Shown in pieces: positions 1 through 8,250 of a DNA stretch of 58,063 nucleotides (position 1 is the first letter of the stretch; every line of letters starts with the position of its first letter). The stretch is from RGIG6353 sp964558655 (GTDB lineage Bacteria > Bacillota > Clostridia > Oscillospirales > SIG627): assembly GCA_964558655.1 (NCBI GenBank), contig CAZLEX010000007.1, forward strand, positions 1-58,063. Direction: 5' to 3'. Below the pieces are notes generated by a model. The model was not told where the DNA came from. It searched no databases and saw only the letters and a program-made list of their open reading frames with translations. A program made the translations under genes and the position numbers.

Positions 1-650
1 TAAGATGCGGCAAGGTCTTTGTTAAAGAAAATACAGTACGGCAAACAGACGGCGGAATAGTTGAGGTAAGATATTGCCAAAATCGCTTTCCCGTCGTATG
101 TTAAGTCGGTAGCGTTGGAATCGAACCACCAGGGCTGTGAAAAATCGATATACGGGATATCATACCAGTTTAAGAAAAGGTCTTTTGTAGCTAAACCTCC
201 CGCCGACATAACCATTCCCTGATACAAATCGAATTCGTCGGCACTCGAAAGAATGGTCTTTTTGACATATTCGTCTACTTCGGAATATGTACCCTTATAT
301 ACGATGTCAACGCTCACATTGAAGCGTGCTTCCACCGTTTCGGTTCGTGTTGCCCATGCGTCTTTGATAAGGTCTCCTTGACCTCTCTCGGCTTCGTCAA
401 CCACGATATCTCCCGCGTTATATGCGGCAATTCTGAAAGAGCGTCCGCCGTAATCTTTTTCGGGAAGATTGTCGGAAACCTGTGCTCTTTCATAGAAAAT
501 CGTTCCTTCTTCGAGCTGCTTTTCGGTAGCACTCAAATTGCCGTCATCTTTCTTTGTTTCACTTTCTTTTTCTTTTTCACAGGAAAAAAGAGCAAAAGAC
601 GAGCTCAAGAGCATAAAGACTGCCAAAGTAATGCTCAATAATCTTTTCAT
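1..650 (-). CDS. Extracellular solute-binding lipoprotein (partial, C-terminus off the left edge)
   Basis: About 216 N-terminal codons are visible. The start at 648-650 has a good upstream AAGGAG. The first ~25 residues form a lipoprotein signal (MKRLLS, hydrophobic core, then LFSC), so Cys would be lipidated and the protein tethered outside the membrane. A charged Glu/Lys/Asp linker follows. The visible mature part contains PYIDFSQPWW and later YCIFFNKDL, which resemble carbohydrate-binding family 1 ABC solute-binding proteins of Clostridia. It would deliver an extracellular sugar or oligosaccharide to an ABC permease encoded beyond the edge. It lies 88 bp downstream of the Mrp gene on the same strand. 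The substrate is unknown; proximity to the sugar kinase/glycyl radical operon is suggestive only. Confidence 0.8.
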   Translation of the reverse strand, partial: MKRLLSITLAVFMLLSSSFALFSCEKEKESETKKDDGNLSATEKQLEEGTIFYERAQVSDNLPEKDYGGRSFRIAAYNAGDIVVDEAERGQGDLIKDAWATRTETVEARFNVSVDIVYKGTYSEVDEYVKKTILSSADEFDLYQGMVMSAGGLATKDLFLNWYDIPYIDFSQPWWFDSNATDLTYDGKAILAISYLNYSAVCLPYCIFFNKDLAAS

Positions 651-738
651 AATTTTCTCCTTTTTGATTAAACGGATTTTCTGCGATATATCGGAAAATG
701 ACAATTAAACTTTTTGAAAAACAATATAAAAACCGCTT

Positions 739-1557
739 TTAAGAATCCAACTTGTTTGCAAGTCCTTCGAGCCAATCACCTTCAAACAGCTCTATAAGAC
801 CTTCGTCGCAAATTTTTGCAAGTTCGGGAGCAATCGGGATTTTTGCGAGAACTTCGAGATTATATTCCGAAGCTGTCTTTTCTATTTTACTTTCTCCGAA
901 AACATTAATCTTCTTTCCGCAATCGGGACAGGAAACATAACTCATGTTTTCCACTATTCCGACAATCGGAATTTGCATAAGATTTGCCATTTTTACAGCT
1001 TTTGAAACAATCATCGAAACAAGCTCCTGAGGGCTTGTGACAATTATAATTCCGTCAAGCGGCAAACTCTGGAATACAGTAAGAGGAACATCTCCGGTTC
1101 CGGGAGGCATATCAATGAACATATAGTCAATGTCCGACCATATGAAATCCGTCCAAAACTGCTTTACGGTCCCCGCAATAACAGGTCCTCTCCAAACTAC
1201 CGGATCGGTCTCGTTCTCCAGCAAAAGATTAATCGACGCCATTGATATTCCCATTTTACTCACAGCGGGAATAAATCCTGTCTCGCACGATGTAATACTG
1301 TCGTGCACACCGAACATTTTCGGAATTGACGGACCGGTGATGTCGGCGTCGATAATTGCAACGCGTTTGTCGCGACGCATCATCTCAACAGCCGTAAGTC
1401 CCGTAACGAGTGATTTGCCCACGCCGCCTTTTCCGCTTACAATTCCGTATACTTTTTTTACATTGCTCGCACTGTTCAACTTCTCTTTTTGAATTTCCGA
1501 CTGACATGAGCCGTGAGACGAACAGGTGGAACAATCATGTGTACAATTTTCGCTCAT
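739..1557 (-). CDS. mrp: Mrp/NBP35-type iron-sulfur carrier P-loop ATPase
   Basis: 272 residues from the ATG at 1555-1557, preceded by GAAAGGAAAT. An in-frame ATG 66 bp upstream lacks a ribosome binding site. The N-terminus is Cys-rich (Cys5, 9, 12, 18), as in NBP35-type proteins. The deviant Walker A GKGGVGKS lies at residues 42-49, and a DMPPGTGD motif follows. A CPDC motif near the C-terminus is the usual bridging Fe-S site of the family. Family members bind and transfer [4Fe-4S] clusters to apo-proteins in the cytoplasm. A client such as the radical SAM activase nearby is plausible but not shown. It has its own promoter candidate at 1595-1623. Confidence 0.9.
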   Translation of the reverse strand: MSENCTHDCSTCSSHGSCQSEIQKEKLNSASNVKKVYGIVSGKGGVGKSLVTGLTAVEMMRRDKRVAIIDADITGPSIPKMFGVHDSITSCETGFIPAVSKMGISMASINLLLENETDPVVWRGPVIAGTVKQFWTDFIWSDIDYMFIDMPPGTGDVPLTVFQSLPLDGIIIVTSPQELVSMIVSKAVKMANLMQIPIVGIVENMSYVSCPDCGKKINVFGESKIEKTASEYNLEVLAKIPIAPELAKICDEGLIELFEGDWLEGLANKLDS

Positions 1558-1594
1558 AATATTTCCTTTCAAACAATTACTTTTATACAAGTAC

Positions 1595-1623
1595 AGTATA
1601 CTCCGAATACCGAAAAAAAGCAA
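1595..1623 (-). promoter_or_regulatory. Sigma-A-type promoter of mrp
   Basis: On the minus strand TTGCTT (1618-1623) and TATACT (1595-1600) are 17 bp apart, about 38 bp upstream of the mrp start codon. This separates mrp transcription from the sugar operon ending at 1726. Confidence 0.55.
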
Positions 1624-1725
1624 GTGCTTATTTCCGTTTCGAACGGATAGAAAAGAATAATCGGCCTGAATCGCTTAAACAGTGACGAAAACAACGAATT
1701 TGCTTTTACATCGGCGGTAAATTAA

Positions 1726-3030
1726 TTATTCGGCAAAGCACCGCTCGCTTTGAGAATACTTTATCAAGGCTTGAGCGTCGGCTGAATTTTTGAATATTCC
1801 GCAGGAAACAGCCGCAAAAAGTGCCGCTCCCACTGCCGCTTCTTCCGTGTGACAGGGTATTTTAACTCCCGTGCCGAATTTTTTTTCGACAGCTTCAATC
1901 AAGCGTGGATTTTTGCGTATTCCGTTACCCGATCCGACAACACCGCTCTTATTTACCCCCATTTGCAGATACATACCGTAGAGTTCCGACACCATGCCCT
2001 CAAGCACTCCCAAAGTAATTTCGGCGGGAGTAAAATTACCTGTGGTAATTCCGGCAATTCCTCCGCTTATTCCGCTGTCTTTTCTCGTACCGGCAAAGCG
2101 TGTATCAACCCGAACCGAGCAGGTATCGATTTCCGAAAGCATTTTGTCCATAATGCCGTAAACCTGCTTTTCCGACACTTCACTTACATATCCGATTACT
2201 TTGGAATAAAAATCTTTCAGGAGGGAATACGCTCTGCCGCCGCAGAGAGCGGCACCCACAGCGAGATACTTACCGTCAAAATACGGTCTTGTCTCGATAT
2301 TTTCTCCCTGCACAATGCTATCGCTTACAACGGAAACCTGAGAACCCGTGCCCACATTCAGCAACACGCTGTCACTGTCTGCCAAAGTTGAGAAAACGCT
2401 CGCCTGATTGTCTCCGACTGCGACGGAAACGGGAATTCCCCGCCATTCTCCCGCAATGTGCCAATCGTTCACGATGTCTATATCCAAAGGATAGTCGAAC
2501 CTATTGTTTTTTATATCGTACAACCCGAAGCTTGCCGCGTCGCTGGAATGAATTACGGGACGCTTAAGAGCACACAGTTTCATTACGAAATAGTCGTGAA
2601 TCGTGCAATAAGTCACGGCACCTGCGGGACGCAGACCGTTCTCGCGGTTATAAAAATCCGTCACATTGCCGTATCCCGAATAACTGCCCAAAAATCCGGC
2701 ATAAGTCGTATCCTTGTACCCCTCGTTTCCCCTCTCGTCCTGCCATGTATACAGCGGACTTAAGGCACCTCCCTCGCTGTCAAGATACACAATTCCGTGC
2801 ATTTGCCCCGTAACGCCCACAACGGCTGTCTCAGGGGTTACAAGCCCGTTTAAAATCTTCATCGCCTCAGAAATAATCTTTTCGGGAGACTGAATTTTTT
2901 CAAAAGGTTTATCCCCTTTTATAAATGCGTTTGAATTGACCGTTTCCGACTTGAGCAGAGTACCCGTTTCGGTGTCCGCCAAAATACCGCATATGCTCGT
3001 CGTACCGATATCTATTCCGATAATATGCAT
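1726..3030 (-). CDS. FGGY-family carbohydrate kinase (sedoheptulokinase-like)
   Basis: 434 residues; the start has GAGGTGA upstream. The N-terminus GIDIGTTSICGIL is the phosphate-1 loop of the FGGY/ASKHA fold. VTGQMHGIVYL and YTWQDERG follow, then VAVGDNQASVFS, LNVGTGSQVS and the second-domain GSGNGIRKNPRL. These sugar-binding and ATP-binding blocks fit sedoheptulokinase-like FGGY kinases, slightly shorter than xylulo- or glycerol kinases. It would phosphorylate a sugar or polyol in the cytoplasm with ATP. It is the last gene of the operon and starts 9 bp after the isomerase-like gene, so it probably acts on the same substrate as the glycyl radical enzyme pathway. The substrate cannot be read from sequence. 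Confidence 0.85.
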   Translation of the reverse strand: MHIIGIDIGTTSICGILADTETGTLLKSETVNSNAFIKGDKPFEKIQSPEKIISEAMKILNGLVTPETAVVGVTGQMHGIVYLDSEGGALSPLYTWQDERGNEGYKDTTYAGFLGSYSGYGNVTDFYNRENGLRPAGAVTYCTIHDYFVMKLCALKRPVIHSSDAASFGLYDIKNNRFDYPLDIDIVNDWHIAGEWRGIPVSVAVGDNQASVFSTLADSDSVLLNVGTGSQVSVVSDSIVQGENIETRPYFDGKYLAVGAALCGGRAYSLLKDFYSKVIGYVSEVSEKQVYGIMDKMLSEIDTCSVRVDTRFAGTRKDSGISGGIAGITTGNFTPAEITLGVLEGMVSELYGMYLQMGVNKSGVVGSGNGIRKNPRLIEAVEKKFGTGVKIPCHTEEAAVGAALFAAVSCGIFKNSADAQALIKYSQSERCFAE

Positions 3031-3039
3031 AAAATCACC

Positions 3040-4056
3040 TCAGTAACACTCGACGATTTCGGCAGAACCCGAAAGAGTGAATTTACCCATGAGAGAAGCG
3101 GGCAGGAAGAAATATCCGCCTTTTTTCACTTTTCGGCTGTATCCGTCGCCCTTTATGTCAATTTCTCCTTCCGTAACTATGTAAACGGCGTAACTGCCCT
3201 TAACATTCATGAGATATTCTCCGCCACACAGCGAAATTCGGTTAATGACAAAACAGTCTGTGTCATCGGGACCGACAAGACTTTCCTTTACAAAACTCTC
3301 GCTCTTTTCAAGAGTTTTGGGGAAGAGCTGTGCGTTAGGAGCCTTTACAAAGTCGAAACAGTCGACCGCTTGCTCTCTTTGAAGCCCCATGTACATCTCT
3401 TTTTCGGAGAGTTTATATTCTCCGCACCAATGTTCCGGCTGTATCGTGAAATCGGTCGGTTCCTGAATTTCAAGTATCAAACAGCCCGCACCGATGGCGT
3501 GTATAGTTTTGGCGGGGACAAAATAAACATCGCCTTTTTGCACGGCTACTTCTTTCATCAGGCGTTCCATAGCGTCCGTATCGTTTTCGCTTTCGTCAAT
3601 CGCTTTTTCAAAATCCTCCCTCGTCACGCCGTCTTTAAATCCGAAAAATATTTTTGCACCCGGACGGGTATCGAGTATAATCCAGCACTCCGTCTTGCCG
3701 TAGGAAGAATTAAAGTACTTGCGGGAAAATTCACGGTCGGGGTGTGCCTGCGCGGGCAGGCGTATCGCACTGTCAAGTCCTTTTACAAGTATATCGAACG
3801 ACCTGTTTTCACCGAGCATTTCTTCGGGATATTTTTCAAGCAGTTCGTCAAAATACATTTCGCTCCCCAAGAGTTTTGACACGCCCTCATGAGCCGATTT
3901 TTGCACTTTGTTTACGGCTTTCACACGGGAGGCTATCCACTCCTCCGGTTCATACCCGTCAACTGCTTCGTCCCCGAAAAATCCGGCAAAAAGCTTTCCG
4001 CCGGTATACACCCGTCCGACGCGGTTTCTCTCAAAAAATACAGGTTCTTTTATCAT
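3040..4056 (-). CDS. Class I mannose-6-phosphate isomerase-like protein
   Basis: 338 residues, start with AAGGAGGG. Motifs of type I phosphomannose isomerases are visible: QAHPDREF (zinc-binding Gln-x-His), KTECWIIL, and VPAKTIHAIGAGCLILEIQEPTDFT, which includes the downstream zinc ligands. A C-terminal cupin half follows. The family interconverts mannose-6-phosphate and fructose-6-phosphate using zinc. It sits between the glycyl radical enzyme (12 bp gap) and the kinase (9 bp gap), so it may isomerise a product of this pathway rather than serve general mannose metabolism. Length agrees with the short Firmicute ManA type (~315-340). Confidence 0.85.
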   Translation of the reverse strand: MIKEPVFFERNRVGRVYTGGKLFAGFFGDEAVDGYEPEEWIASRVKAVNKVQKSAHEGVSKLLGSEMYFDELLEKYPEEMLGENRSFDILVKGLDSAIRLPAQAHPDREFSRKYFNSSYGKTECWIILDTRPGAKIFFGFKDGVTREDFEKAIDESENDTDAMERLMKEVAVQKGDVYFVPAKTIHAIGAGCLILEIQEPTDFTIQPEHWCGEYKLSEKEMYMGLQREQAVDCFDFVKAPNAQLFPKTLEKSESFVKESLVGPDDTDCFVINRISLCGGEYLMNVKGSYAVYIVTEGEIDIKGDGYSRKVKKGGYFFLPASLMGKFTLSGSAEIVECY

Positions 4057-4068
4057 AATAAACCCTCC

Positions 4069-6441
4069 TTAACAGCCCATACACGCAGACTTCGGATCAA
4101 GCCGTGCGATAATATCCTGCTGTACGGCGGGAGACAGGTCGAGGAAGTTTACGAAAGTACCGTGTATACGCATAATATAGACGCCCGACGGTGCGTATTT
4201 TTCGGGTTCGGCAAGCACCTTGCGGAGAGTTTCGGGAGTCGTGACATTAACATAAAGATAAAAAGGAGAGACGGGAGCTTTGTTTTCCGGATTGAAGAAA
4301 AGCGGACGGATTACACGACGGCAAAATTCCATGCCCTTTTCCTCTTTTGTATCCGCTGTGAAGAATTTCGGATCGATACCCAAGTGAGACGCACAGCCTC
4401 CGTCCATTTTTTCAAAGGGCAGACGCATATTCGAGAGCATACGGAAGCCCATACCGCTTCCCGCTTCTCCGTAAAGCGGATCGACACCGTAATTGAGCTG
4501 TCCTCTCGCACCTCTTCCGTCGGGAGTCGCACCTACCCAATAACCGTAAGTCAAGTGAGTTGTGGGGGTTGCCCAGTCGGCACGGAAAGGATTGCCTAAA
4601 TAATTCTTATGAGAGGTGACAATATCCGACACTCTTCTTACAATTTCAGCCGCTTCCCTATCCACTTCGGGAATATTGTTGCCGAACTTGGCAGCCGACT
4701 TCAAAAAGGCGTGAAGCTCTTCGTATCCCTTAAAATCGGCACGGAGTGCGGGAACGAGGTTTTCGGCGTCCTGCGGTCTGTTGCGGAGAAGTTCGTCTAT
4801 TGCGATAAAGGAATCCGCCATAATGCTAAGTCCGTGAATAAGACAGCCGCTTCCGTTATAGGCGGTACCCTGATGTTCGATGTCTCTCATATCGTATCCG
4901 CTCTCCGCTCCGCCCATAAAAGCACTTAAAAAGGGTACGGGAAGGAAACTTACCGCACGGGAAGCTCCGTTTGCCGCGTCACACATTTTGTCGACATATA
5001 TTTCAAGCGTGCTGTAAAAGCGATCGCGGATATTGCTCAACAGCTCTTTTGCGGGAACGGCGGGAGTTTCTCTTATCGCACGGTCGGTGATGAGCGACCT
5101 GCCTGAATTCAGAGTAAGTTCGAGTATCTTCGGCATATTCAGCCAGCTGTTAGTCGTGTTTCCGTTGTCTTTGCCCATGATGAGAGGCTCCTGACAGCCG
5201 GCAACCGCATAATCGGCGAGGTCCTCTCTTGCAACGCCTCTTGCGGAAAGTATCTTAAAGACGGAGTCGTCGTTAAAGAGCGAGGGAGTGAGAGTGCCGG
5301 GTGAAAAGAAAAATCTGCCCATGGCACGGTAGAGCTCGTCGGGAGTGTTCTCGTGCAGTTTTGCCGACAGTATAGGCTGAGGCAGGTTCATATCGAGGTA
5401 AGCGTCCATGAGTGCGTAGGAAGTTTCGCAGGTCATATCGTTTCCGTCTGCGTCACGCCCCGACACGATTAAGTTCTGAGATATTGCCCAGCTGCGATCC
5501 CCGACATTGAAAAATACCAAAAAGTGCTTAAACAGAGACGAGGCTTCCTCACGGGAGAGATTCTGCATCTTGCGGTATGGCTCGAAAATACGGTCGGCAT
5601 TTCCGACGGAAAAGGCAAAGGGGTTGGGTGCCTGTTCAAGACACATAACCTCCCAGAGCAGCATAAAGGATTGAAGTGCCTCGTAAAGCGTTTCGCAGGG
5701 ATATTCGGGCACTTTTCTCAAAGTTTTTTCCATAAGTTCAAGCTGTTTTTCCCGCTCGGGCGAGGCACACTTTCTCTGCTCCGACGCAATATCGGCATAG
5801 CGGTGTGCGAGAGAGACGGTGCTCTCAAGGGTAAGACGCATTGCGAGGAAATTGTCCTTTTTAGTGCTGTCGGTCTCTTTTTCAATACGGCTGTCAAGGG
5901 TCGATATTATCTCTTTTAAGCCCTTTGCGAGAACGGGACGGAAATCGGGAATGATGTGTCCGGTAACCTGCTCTATGAAAAACGCCACTTCGGCGGTATA
6001 ATCTTCGTACTCGCCGTAAACTTCGCTTAGAGTTGTAACATAGTCCGAACGGCGTGTAAATTCCCTCACCCTGTCAATTCTCTCTTTTGTGAACTCCTCA
6101 TTGGGTTCGATATCTCCGTAAACGGCGGTAGGATCGCAGTATCCGGAAAAAGTTTCCACACGGAAAGAGGGGTTGATGAGTGCATAGCTCCTTGCGAATG
6201 CGTCCGACTGACTGCCGGCAAACACCGCATTTTCGCTTATGGACAAAGGCAGTTCGTTTAAAATCGCACACAGCTCCTTTGCCGCACGCATTTCGCGGGA
6301 AAATCCCTTATACTCTTCCTCGTGATTACATACGATTTCTCTTGCCAAAAACCAACCGTCAAGGCGTTTTTTGGCTTTTTCCTCACGGTAAAGATTCTTT
6401 GCCATTGCCGTAATTTTTTCTGCGTTTAAAATGCTGTTCAT
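4069..6441 (-). CDS. Glycyl radical enzyme of the pyruvate formate-lyase family, substrate unknown
   Basis: 790 residues, start with AAAGGAGG. The thiyl loop reads AGCQEP: Cys416 is followed by Gln417 and Glu418. This is the GCxE pattern of dehydratase/eliminase-type enzymes, not the Cys-Cys pair of pyruvate formate-lyase. The glycyl radical loop is RIHGTFVNF with Gly761 as the probable radical site. It aligns without gaps to the usual RVSGYAV pattern, but His replaces Ser/Ala before Gly and Thr replaces Tyr after it. The protein ends MGC. It follows its activase by 15 bp and precedes a phosphomannose-isomerase-like protein and a sugar kinase, so a carbohydrate or sugar-alcohol substrate is inferred. 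The enzyme would be oxygen-sensitive and cytoplasmic. Confidence 0.9.
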   Translation of the reverse strand: MNSILNAEKITAMAKNLYREEKAKKRLDGWFLAREIVCNHEEEYKGFSREMRAAKELCAILNELPLSISENAVFAGSQSDAFARSYALINPSFRVETFSGYCDPTAVYGDIEPNEEFTKERIDRVREFTRRSDYVTTLSEVYGEYEDYTAEVAFFIEQVTGHIIPDFRPVLAKGLKEIISTLDSRIEKETDSTKKDNFLAMRLTLESTVSLAHRYADIASEQRKCASPEREKQLELMEKTLRKVPEYPCETLYEALQSFMLLWEVMCLEQAPNPFAFSVGNADRIFEPYRKMQNLSREEASSLFKHFLVFFNVGDRSWAISQNLIVSGRDADGNDMTCETSYALMDAYLDMNLPQPILSAKLHENTPDELYRAMGRFFFSPGTLTPSLFNDDSVFKILSARGVAREDLADYAVAGCQEPLIMGKDNGNTTNSWLNMPKILELTLNSGRSLITDRAIRETPAVPAKELLSNIRDRFYSTLEIYVDKMCDAANGASRAVSFLPVPFLSAFMGGAESGYDMRDIEHQGTAYNGSGCLIHGLSIMADSFIAIDELLRNRPQDAENLVPALRADFKGYEELHAFLKSAAKFGNNIPEVDREAAEIVRRVSDIVTSHKNYLGNPFRADWATPTTHLTYGYWVGATPDGRGARGQLNYGVDPLYGEAGSGMGFRMLSNMRLPFEKMDGGCASHLGIDPKFFTADTKEEKGMEFCRRVIRPLFFNPENKAPVSPFYLYVNVTTPETLRKVLAEPEKYAPSGVYIMRIHGTFVNFLDLSPAVQQDIIARLDPKSACMGC

Positions 6442-6456
6442 ATGTTTCCTCCTTTA

Positions 6457-7173
6457 TTATGTACGCACGGTATTAAGTCCGAAACCGTGTAAAATTTCAT
6501 AAAATCTTATCCGTTTTTCCTCGCTCACGAAGGCGTCAATCACGGTGTATTCTTTCCCGCACTTTTTCCACTTATCCTTGCCGTATTCGTGGTAAAGAAG
6601 AAGTTCGAAGCGGGCGTTGGAAGTGTCGTATGACGAAAAAAAGCGGGCAAAGTTTTCCATGTCGTTTTCCGAAGCGTTGAAATTGTTTATAAGCGGTATA
6701 CGCACTGTCAGGTTTGGGTGAAGTTCAAAAGCCTTTTCCAAATTCGACTTAATATTTTCGTTGCCCAAACCCGTCACTTTTTTGTGAACGGCACTGTCGT
6801 AATGCTTAAAGTCCATTATCAGCTCGTCCGCAAGAGGAAAAAGTTCGGGGAGCCTTGCCGATGTGCCGTTGGTCTCTATCGCCGTGTTTATTCCCTCTTT
6901 TTTAAGCCGTGATAGCACCTCTCGCAGTTCGTCGAAACCGCAGGTACACTCCCCTCCGGTAAAGGTCACTCCGCCTCCGTCGAAAAACATGGGTTTACAG
7001 CTTACCGCCTCACTCACGAGAGCGTCGACGCTCACCGTCTCGCCGCCGTCAAAATCCATTCCTTCGGGATTTGAGCACCAAGGGCAAGAAAGATTACACC
7101 CCTGCACATGATAGACAAGGCGGTTTCCCGGCCCGTCCTGCGAAAAATTAAACCCTTTTCCGAAAATTTTCAT
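6457..7173 (-). CDS. Glycyl radical enzyme activase (radical SAM)
   Basis: 238 residues from MKIFGKGF at 7171-7173 with CGGAGGAA upstream. The open frame extends further, but that part crosses the promoter region. The radical SAM motif is CNLSCPWC (CxxxCxxC), preceded by DGPGNRLVYHVQG. GGVTFTGGECT and IETNGTS are SAM-binding segments. No extra ferredoxin-like Cys clusters occur between the motif and TGGE, so it is the short PflA type, unlike most activases of dehydratase-type glycyl radical enzymes. It would install the Gly761 radical on the next gene's product. It is the first gene of the operon. Confidence 0.92.
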   Translation of the reverse strand: MKIFGKGFNFSQDGPGNRLVYHVQGCNLSCPWCSNPEGMDFDGGETVSVDALVSEAVSCKPMFFDGGGVTFTGGECTCGFDELREVLSRLKKEGINTAIETNGTSARLPELFPLADELIMDFKHYDSAVHKKVTGLGNENIKSNLEKAFELHPNLTVRIPLINNFNASENDMENFARFFSSYDTSNARFELLLYHEYGKDKWKKCGKEYTVIDAFVSEEKRIRFYEILHGFGLNTVRT

Positions 7174-7206
7174 ACCGTTCCTCCGAAAAACACTTATACT
7201 TTTTTC

Positions 7207-7241
7207 ATTATAAAGAAAATATACCGTTTTGTGAATTGACA
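7207..7241. promoter_or_regulatory. Two back-to-back divergent promoters (operon on minus, araC-type gene on plus)
   Basis: The minus-strand promoter is TTCACA (7230-7235) with TATAAT (7207-7212), spacing 17. The plus-strand promoter is TTGACA (7236-7241) with TAAAAT (7259-7264), also spacing 17. The two -35 boxes abut directly. The AraC-type regulator at 7295 is the obvious candidate to bind here and control both directions. Confidence 0.7.
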
Positions 7242-7294
7242 AAAAAGAAACTAAGATGTAAAATAAAGAAAAAAGAGCAAACGGGAGCGTCTTT

Positions 7295-8107
7295 ATGCAA
7301 ACACTTTTTTCAACGGAAAAACAGCACAGTGTAACCGAAGCCAACATCAATTTCTACGCCACGCCGTTCGTGCACCCCGAAAGAGTCATGGCCGAGCACG
7401 ACTTCGTTTATCTGCTTCGGGGAAAATGGAAAATAGGACAAAACGGCGAGGAGTACGACCTCAAAGAAGATTCCCTGCTCATTTTGACGGGAGGCGAGCG
7501 TCATTACGGCGTTTCCCCATGCAGTGCCGGCACGAAAACCATGTATTTTCATGTATCGCAAAATGAGGGGGAAACTCTCGCAGACGCTGCCGGGACGGGC
7601 TTTATTCTTCTTCCCTCTCTCACCGACGCTCAAAACAGGCGGAACATTAAGAAGTTTTTTGCCGAAATTATCAACGAAAAACTCTCCGGCAGTCAGAGGA
7701 AAGCCGACCTTTACTTTGAGCTTCTTCTCTGTGAGCTTGCCGAATGTGCCGCTCACGGAGAGAGTGCCGGCATTGCCGCAAAAATCAAAAACATCATTCA
7801 CTCCAACCCCGAAAAATTCTTCTCAAACGCAGAACTTGCCGAAATGACGGGCGTTTCCGTAAAGACCGCCGAAACGAAATTCAAGGCGGTTCAGGGGAAA
7901 ACCATTCACCGCTATATGCTCGACTTCAAGATTAAAGAGGCTATATCCTATTTCGACATTTTTCCCGAAATAAGCATTAAAGAAATTGCCTGCAATCTCG
8001 GCTTTTACGACGAGTATCACTTTTCCCGAGAGTTTAAAAAAACCGTCGGCACATCTCCCGGAAACTACAAAAAAAAGCAGACGGTAAAAATTGATAAAAA
8101 GGTGTGA
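7295..8107 (+). CDS. AraC-family regulator divergent from the glycyl radical operon
   Basis: 270 residues; ATG at 7295 with GGGAGCG upstream. The N-terminal ~150 residues are cupin-like (HDFVYLLRGKWKIGQNGEEY, later GGERHYGVSP), a sugar-sensing fold in this family. The C-terminal ~100 residues hold two helix-turn-helix motifs, ending IKEIACNLGFYDEYHFSREF, typical of AraC/XylS. It is transcribed away from the activase gene and shares a 121-bp regulatory region with it. It is therefore probably the local regulator responding to the pathway substrate. Its transcript ends at the hairpin at 8101-8135. Confidence 0.88.
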   Translation: MQTLFSTEKQHSVTEANINFYATPFVHPERVMAEHDFVYLLRGKWKIGQNGEEYDLKEDSLLILTGGERHYGVSPCSAGTKTMYFHVSQNEGETLADAAGTGFILLPSLTDAQNRRNIKKFFAEIINEKLSGSQRKADLYFELLLCELAECAAHGESAGIAAKIKNIIHSNPEKFFSNAELAEMTGVSVKTAETKFKAVQGKTIHRYMLDFKIKEAISYFDIFPEISIKEIACNLGFYDEYHFSREFKKTVGTSPGNYKKKQTVKIDKKV

Positions 8108-8135
8108 AAAATCGTTGATTTTTTCACGCCTTTGC
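8101..8135 (+). terminator. Terminator of the AraC-type gene overlapping the next promoter
   Basis: Arms GGTGTGAAAAATC (8101-8113) and GATTTTTTCACGCC (8117-8130) pair over about 12 bp and are followed by TTT. The hairpin begins inside the stop codon region of the regulator and contains the -35 box of the following SLH gene. Confidence 0.6.
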
Positions 8136-8143
8136 TGTATAAT
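8115..8143 (+). promoter_or_regulatory. Promoter of the SLH surface protein gene
   Basis: TTGATT (8115-8120) and TATAAT (8138-8143) are 17 bp apart. The leader of about 100 nt contains a small hairpin, TGCCGA/TCGGCA (8161-8176). The start codon at 8251 has CGGAGGAAATAAA upstream. Confidence 0.6.
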
Positions 8144-8250
8144 GATATCGTAATGATTTTTGCCGATTTTTCGGCATAACGGTTTTATTTTTACAAGAGC
8201 GAAATGCTTCAACCTGTCACATAACACATTTTTCAAACGGAGGAAATAAA

